Positions 4,907 to 6,540 of a stretch of DNA of 6,540 bases are shown one piece after another. The stretch comes from Thermoguttaceae bacterium (GTDB lineage Bacteria; Planctomycetota; Planctomycetia; Pirellulales; Thermoguttaceae). Both the position numbers and the translations under genes were made by a program. The stretch is from the NCBI GenBank assembly GCA_017549085.1, contig JAFYVO010000245.1:1-6540 (forward strand). The letters are read 5' to 3'. Under the pieces are notes generated by a model. The model was given only the letters and a program-made list of their open reading frames with translations, ran no database searches and had not been told where the DNA came from. The stretch's first letter is position 1. Each line of letters begins with the position of its first letter.

Positions 4907-6540
4907 ATGCCGACGCTTTTCCCTTTCCAACGCGCCCCGCGCGGCGCCGTTTGTTCGTTCGCGTCGATTTTTGGCGCGACGCTCCTTTGCGCCGTCGCGA
5001 CGCTCGGTTGCGCCAGCTCCGACAGTTTCCTAAAAGACTCCTGTTTAAACGACGTTTGCTTCTTAGCCCCGAAGGATAAATCGGAAGTTAAACGCCTTTC
5101 GTCGAGCGAGGAACGGGAAATCGTCAACCGAGCGGCGCTCGCGTCGAGCGAACGCAAAAACCCTTGGGAACCGACCGCAAGCGAACTCGCCCAAGCGCGC
5201 GCCGACGGAGTCGACTTGAAGGATTACGTTTGGGCGACGCAGCGTCCGAACGGCGGCGTTCTTTTCCCGAAAAAACTCCCGGGGCCGGGGCCGGTCGTCG
5301 TTCTTGAACCGAGTTCGATCGCGGCGCCGATCGGAACCGAAATCGTTTTGGTCGCCAGTTTCGTCGGGGAAGATTCGACGTATATGCGCGTCGGCGAAAA
5401 GATCGAATGGAGCCTCAACGGCGTCGGAACGTTTTTAGCGGCCAATCCGGACGACGGTTCCTGTTGCCTTAATCTAAGCGGCAAAACGAAAAAGCGCGTC
5501 GACGACCGTTACTTGACGACCGAAACGACGGACAAACTTTGGCGGATTCACCGCGGCACCGAAACGCCGCTCGACGACGTTGCCATCCTCCGCGGTCAAA
5601 CTTGGGCGAGCGTTCAATCGCAGGAAGAAGGAACCAGCTCCGTTTTCGTTTTCTCCGATTCAATCGACAATTGGGAACGACGCAAAGCCTCCGCCGAAAT
5701 TCATTGGATCGACGCGGCGTTCCGCTTCCCGAAATCGCAAGCGCTCCTGATCGGTTCGACGGCGACCGTCGCGACGTCCGTTCGTCGCCGCTCCAATCTC
5801 GACCCGCGCCCCGGTTGGATCGTTCGATACGAAGCGGTCTCCGGCGACGTCGTCCTCGGCCCGAACAACGCTCGCGTTTTCGACGCGTTAACCGACGCCG
5901 ACGGAAACGCTTACGTTCAAATCCGGCAAAAGGACGGGAACGCCGGTTACGCTCGCGTTTCCGCGACCGTCTTCCGTCCGGCCGACGGCGACCAAAAGTC
6001 GACGCCGGTCGAAAAAACGACCTTCGCGCTCGCTTGGACGCAATCGGCGCCGATCAGCGTCAAACTCGACCTGCCGCCGAACGTCGCCGTCGGCTCCGAA
6101 TTTAAAGGAACGGCGACAATCACCAACAATTCCGATTTTTCCGGTTCCGCCAACTTAATTCTTCGTCTTCCGCCGAACACGACGTTCGTTCGCGGCGAGG
6201 TCGCTCCGGAAAAAATCGAAAACGGTCGCGTTGTTTGGAAAATCGACAATCTCGCGCCCAGCGTTTCGCAGACGTTCGGATTTTACTTAACCCGGAACAC
6301 CTTGGAGCCGATGGTCGCGGAGGGGGAAATTCAAATGCTCCCGCAAACGTCGGGCTCGAACGCCGCGCCGACGCAAGGAAGCGGAACGTCCGTCCCCGCG
6401 CCGTCGACGCTCGGAACGACCCCGCCGGTCGTTTCGCCGACAACCAACGAACCGCCTCTTCCCGCCGACGGCAAGCCGCCGGTCGTTTCGCCGACAACCG
6501 ACGATCCCGCTTCGCGGCAACCGGCGCTCGCCCCCGTTTC
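4907..6540 (+). CDS. Large secreted (lipo)protein with Ig-like and DUF11-like domains (runs off right edge)
   Basis: The frame is open for 544 codons from ATG 4907 to the edge. Residues 1-34 form a signal peptide: Arg at 9 and 12, hydrophobic core 14-33, then LGCASS with C35 as the likely lipidated cysteine. Threonine at -3 makes the lipobox imperfect. Residues 128-270 look like an Ig-like beta-sandwich region (VVVLEPSSIAAPIGTEIVLV, later RGQTWASVQSQEEGTSSVFV and AEIHWIDAAFRFP). A second beta-rich segment spans about 271-357. Residues 382-462 match the DUF11-like pattern (GTATITNNSDFSGSANL, LRLPPNTTFVRG, then VVWKIDNLAPS). From 480 on it is a Ser/Thr/Pro linker. This order is familiar from long Planctomycetes surface proteins, judged from memory of the family. 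The role is probably structural or adhesive at the cell surface. No other in-frame ATG lies upstream back to the promoter and no Shine-Dalgarno is seen. Confidence 0.85.
   Translation, partial: MPTLFPFQRAPRGAVCSFASIFGATLLCAVATLGCASSDSFLKDSCLNDVCFLAPKDKSEVKRLSSSEEREIVNRAALASSERKNPWEPTASELAQARADGVDLKDYVWATQRPNGGVLFPKKLPGPGPVVVLEPSSIAAPIGTEIVLVASFVGEDSTYMRVGEKIEWSLNGVGTFLAANPDDGSCCLNLSGKTKKRVDDRYLTTETTDKLWRIHRGTETPLDDVAILRGQTWASVQSQEEGTSSVFVFSDSIDNWERRKASAEIHWIDAAFRFPKSQALLIGSTATVATSVRRRSNLDPRPGWIVRYEAVSGDVVLGPNNARVFDALTDADGNAYVQIRQKDGNAGYARVSATVFRPADGDQKSTPVEKTTFALAWTQSAPISVKLDLPPNVAVGSEFKGTATITNNSDFSGSANLILRLPPNTTFVRGEVAPEKIENGRVVWKIDNLAPSVSQTFGFYLTRNTLEPMVAEGEIQMLPQTSGSNAAPTQGSGTSVPAPSTLGTTPPVVSPTTNEPPLPADGKPPVVSPTTDDPASRQPALAPV
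6422..6504 (+). repeat. 54-bp direct repeat in the Pro/Thr linker of the lipoprotein
   Basis: The 24 bases from 6422 recur exactly from 6476, and the match continues past one mismatch. The period is 54 bp, or 18 codons. Each copy encodes PPVVSPTT followed by Asn-Glu-Pro or Asp-Asp-Pro (residues 506-516 and 524-534). More copies may follow beyond the right edge. Confidence 0.85.

Noticed and set aside
5224..6520. Several minus-strand and one plus-strand short open frames inside the lipoprotein gene
   Set aside because: They are Arg-rich shadows of the lipoprotein frame, which itself is continuous with a signal peptide and recognisable domains.

Overview
The window looks like a chromosomal stretch from a member of the Planctomycetes, probably the Pirellulales/Thermoguttaceae side. 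This rests on three things: a large lipoprotein (right end) with the Ig-like plus DUF11-like layout common in that phylum, weak or absent Shine-Dalgarno sequences, and many low-complexity protein segments. GC is fairly high with clear third-position bias, and intergenic regions are AT-rich. The taxonomic call is from protein style only. No rRNA, tRNA, CRISPR array, transposase or phage gene was seen.

Layout, left to right. (1) 1-412, minus strand: the 5' part of a gene leaving the window on the left. Its product begins with a very basic Lys/Arg/Ser/Pro-rich segment built from tandem DNA repeats of 141 bp and shorter. (2) 413-816: an AT-rich divergent intergenic region with a good sigma70-type promoter facing right. 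(3) 817-1647 and 1680-2234, plus strand: a probable two-gene operon. The first gene is a membrane protein with a GYF_2-like N-terminus, a proline-rich linker and two hydrophobic segments. The second is an unrecognised small protein with an apparent internal duplication. (4) 2235-2481: a convergent intergenic region with several inverted repeats, including a probable terminator. (5) 2482-4374, minus strand: rimO, the radical-SAM methylthiotransferase for ribosomal protein uS12, with an N-terminal extension and an unusual Gly/Lys/Trp repeat tail. (6) 4375-4906: a divergent intergenic region of about 530 bp with a promoter facing right and overlapping inverted repeats facing rimO. (7) 4907 to the right edge, plus strand: the first 544 codons of the large secreted lipoprotein, still open at the edge.

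The genes do not form one obvious pathway. rimO is ribosome modification, and the left-edge protein has a basic extension of the kind seen on RNA-binding proteins, although its catalytic part lies outside the window. The 817-2234 pair and the lipoprotein belong to the cell envelope or are uncharacterised. The shared theme is low-complexity appendage growth: four of the five genes carry repeat-built tails or linkers (Lys/Arg, Gly/Lys/Trp, Pro/Glu, Pro/Thr), three of them visible as direct DNA repeats of 36, 54 and 141 bp. I saw no convincing new defence or mobile system. The least explained items are the 817-2234 gene pair and the repeat-driven basic domain at the left edge.
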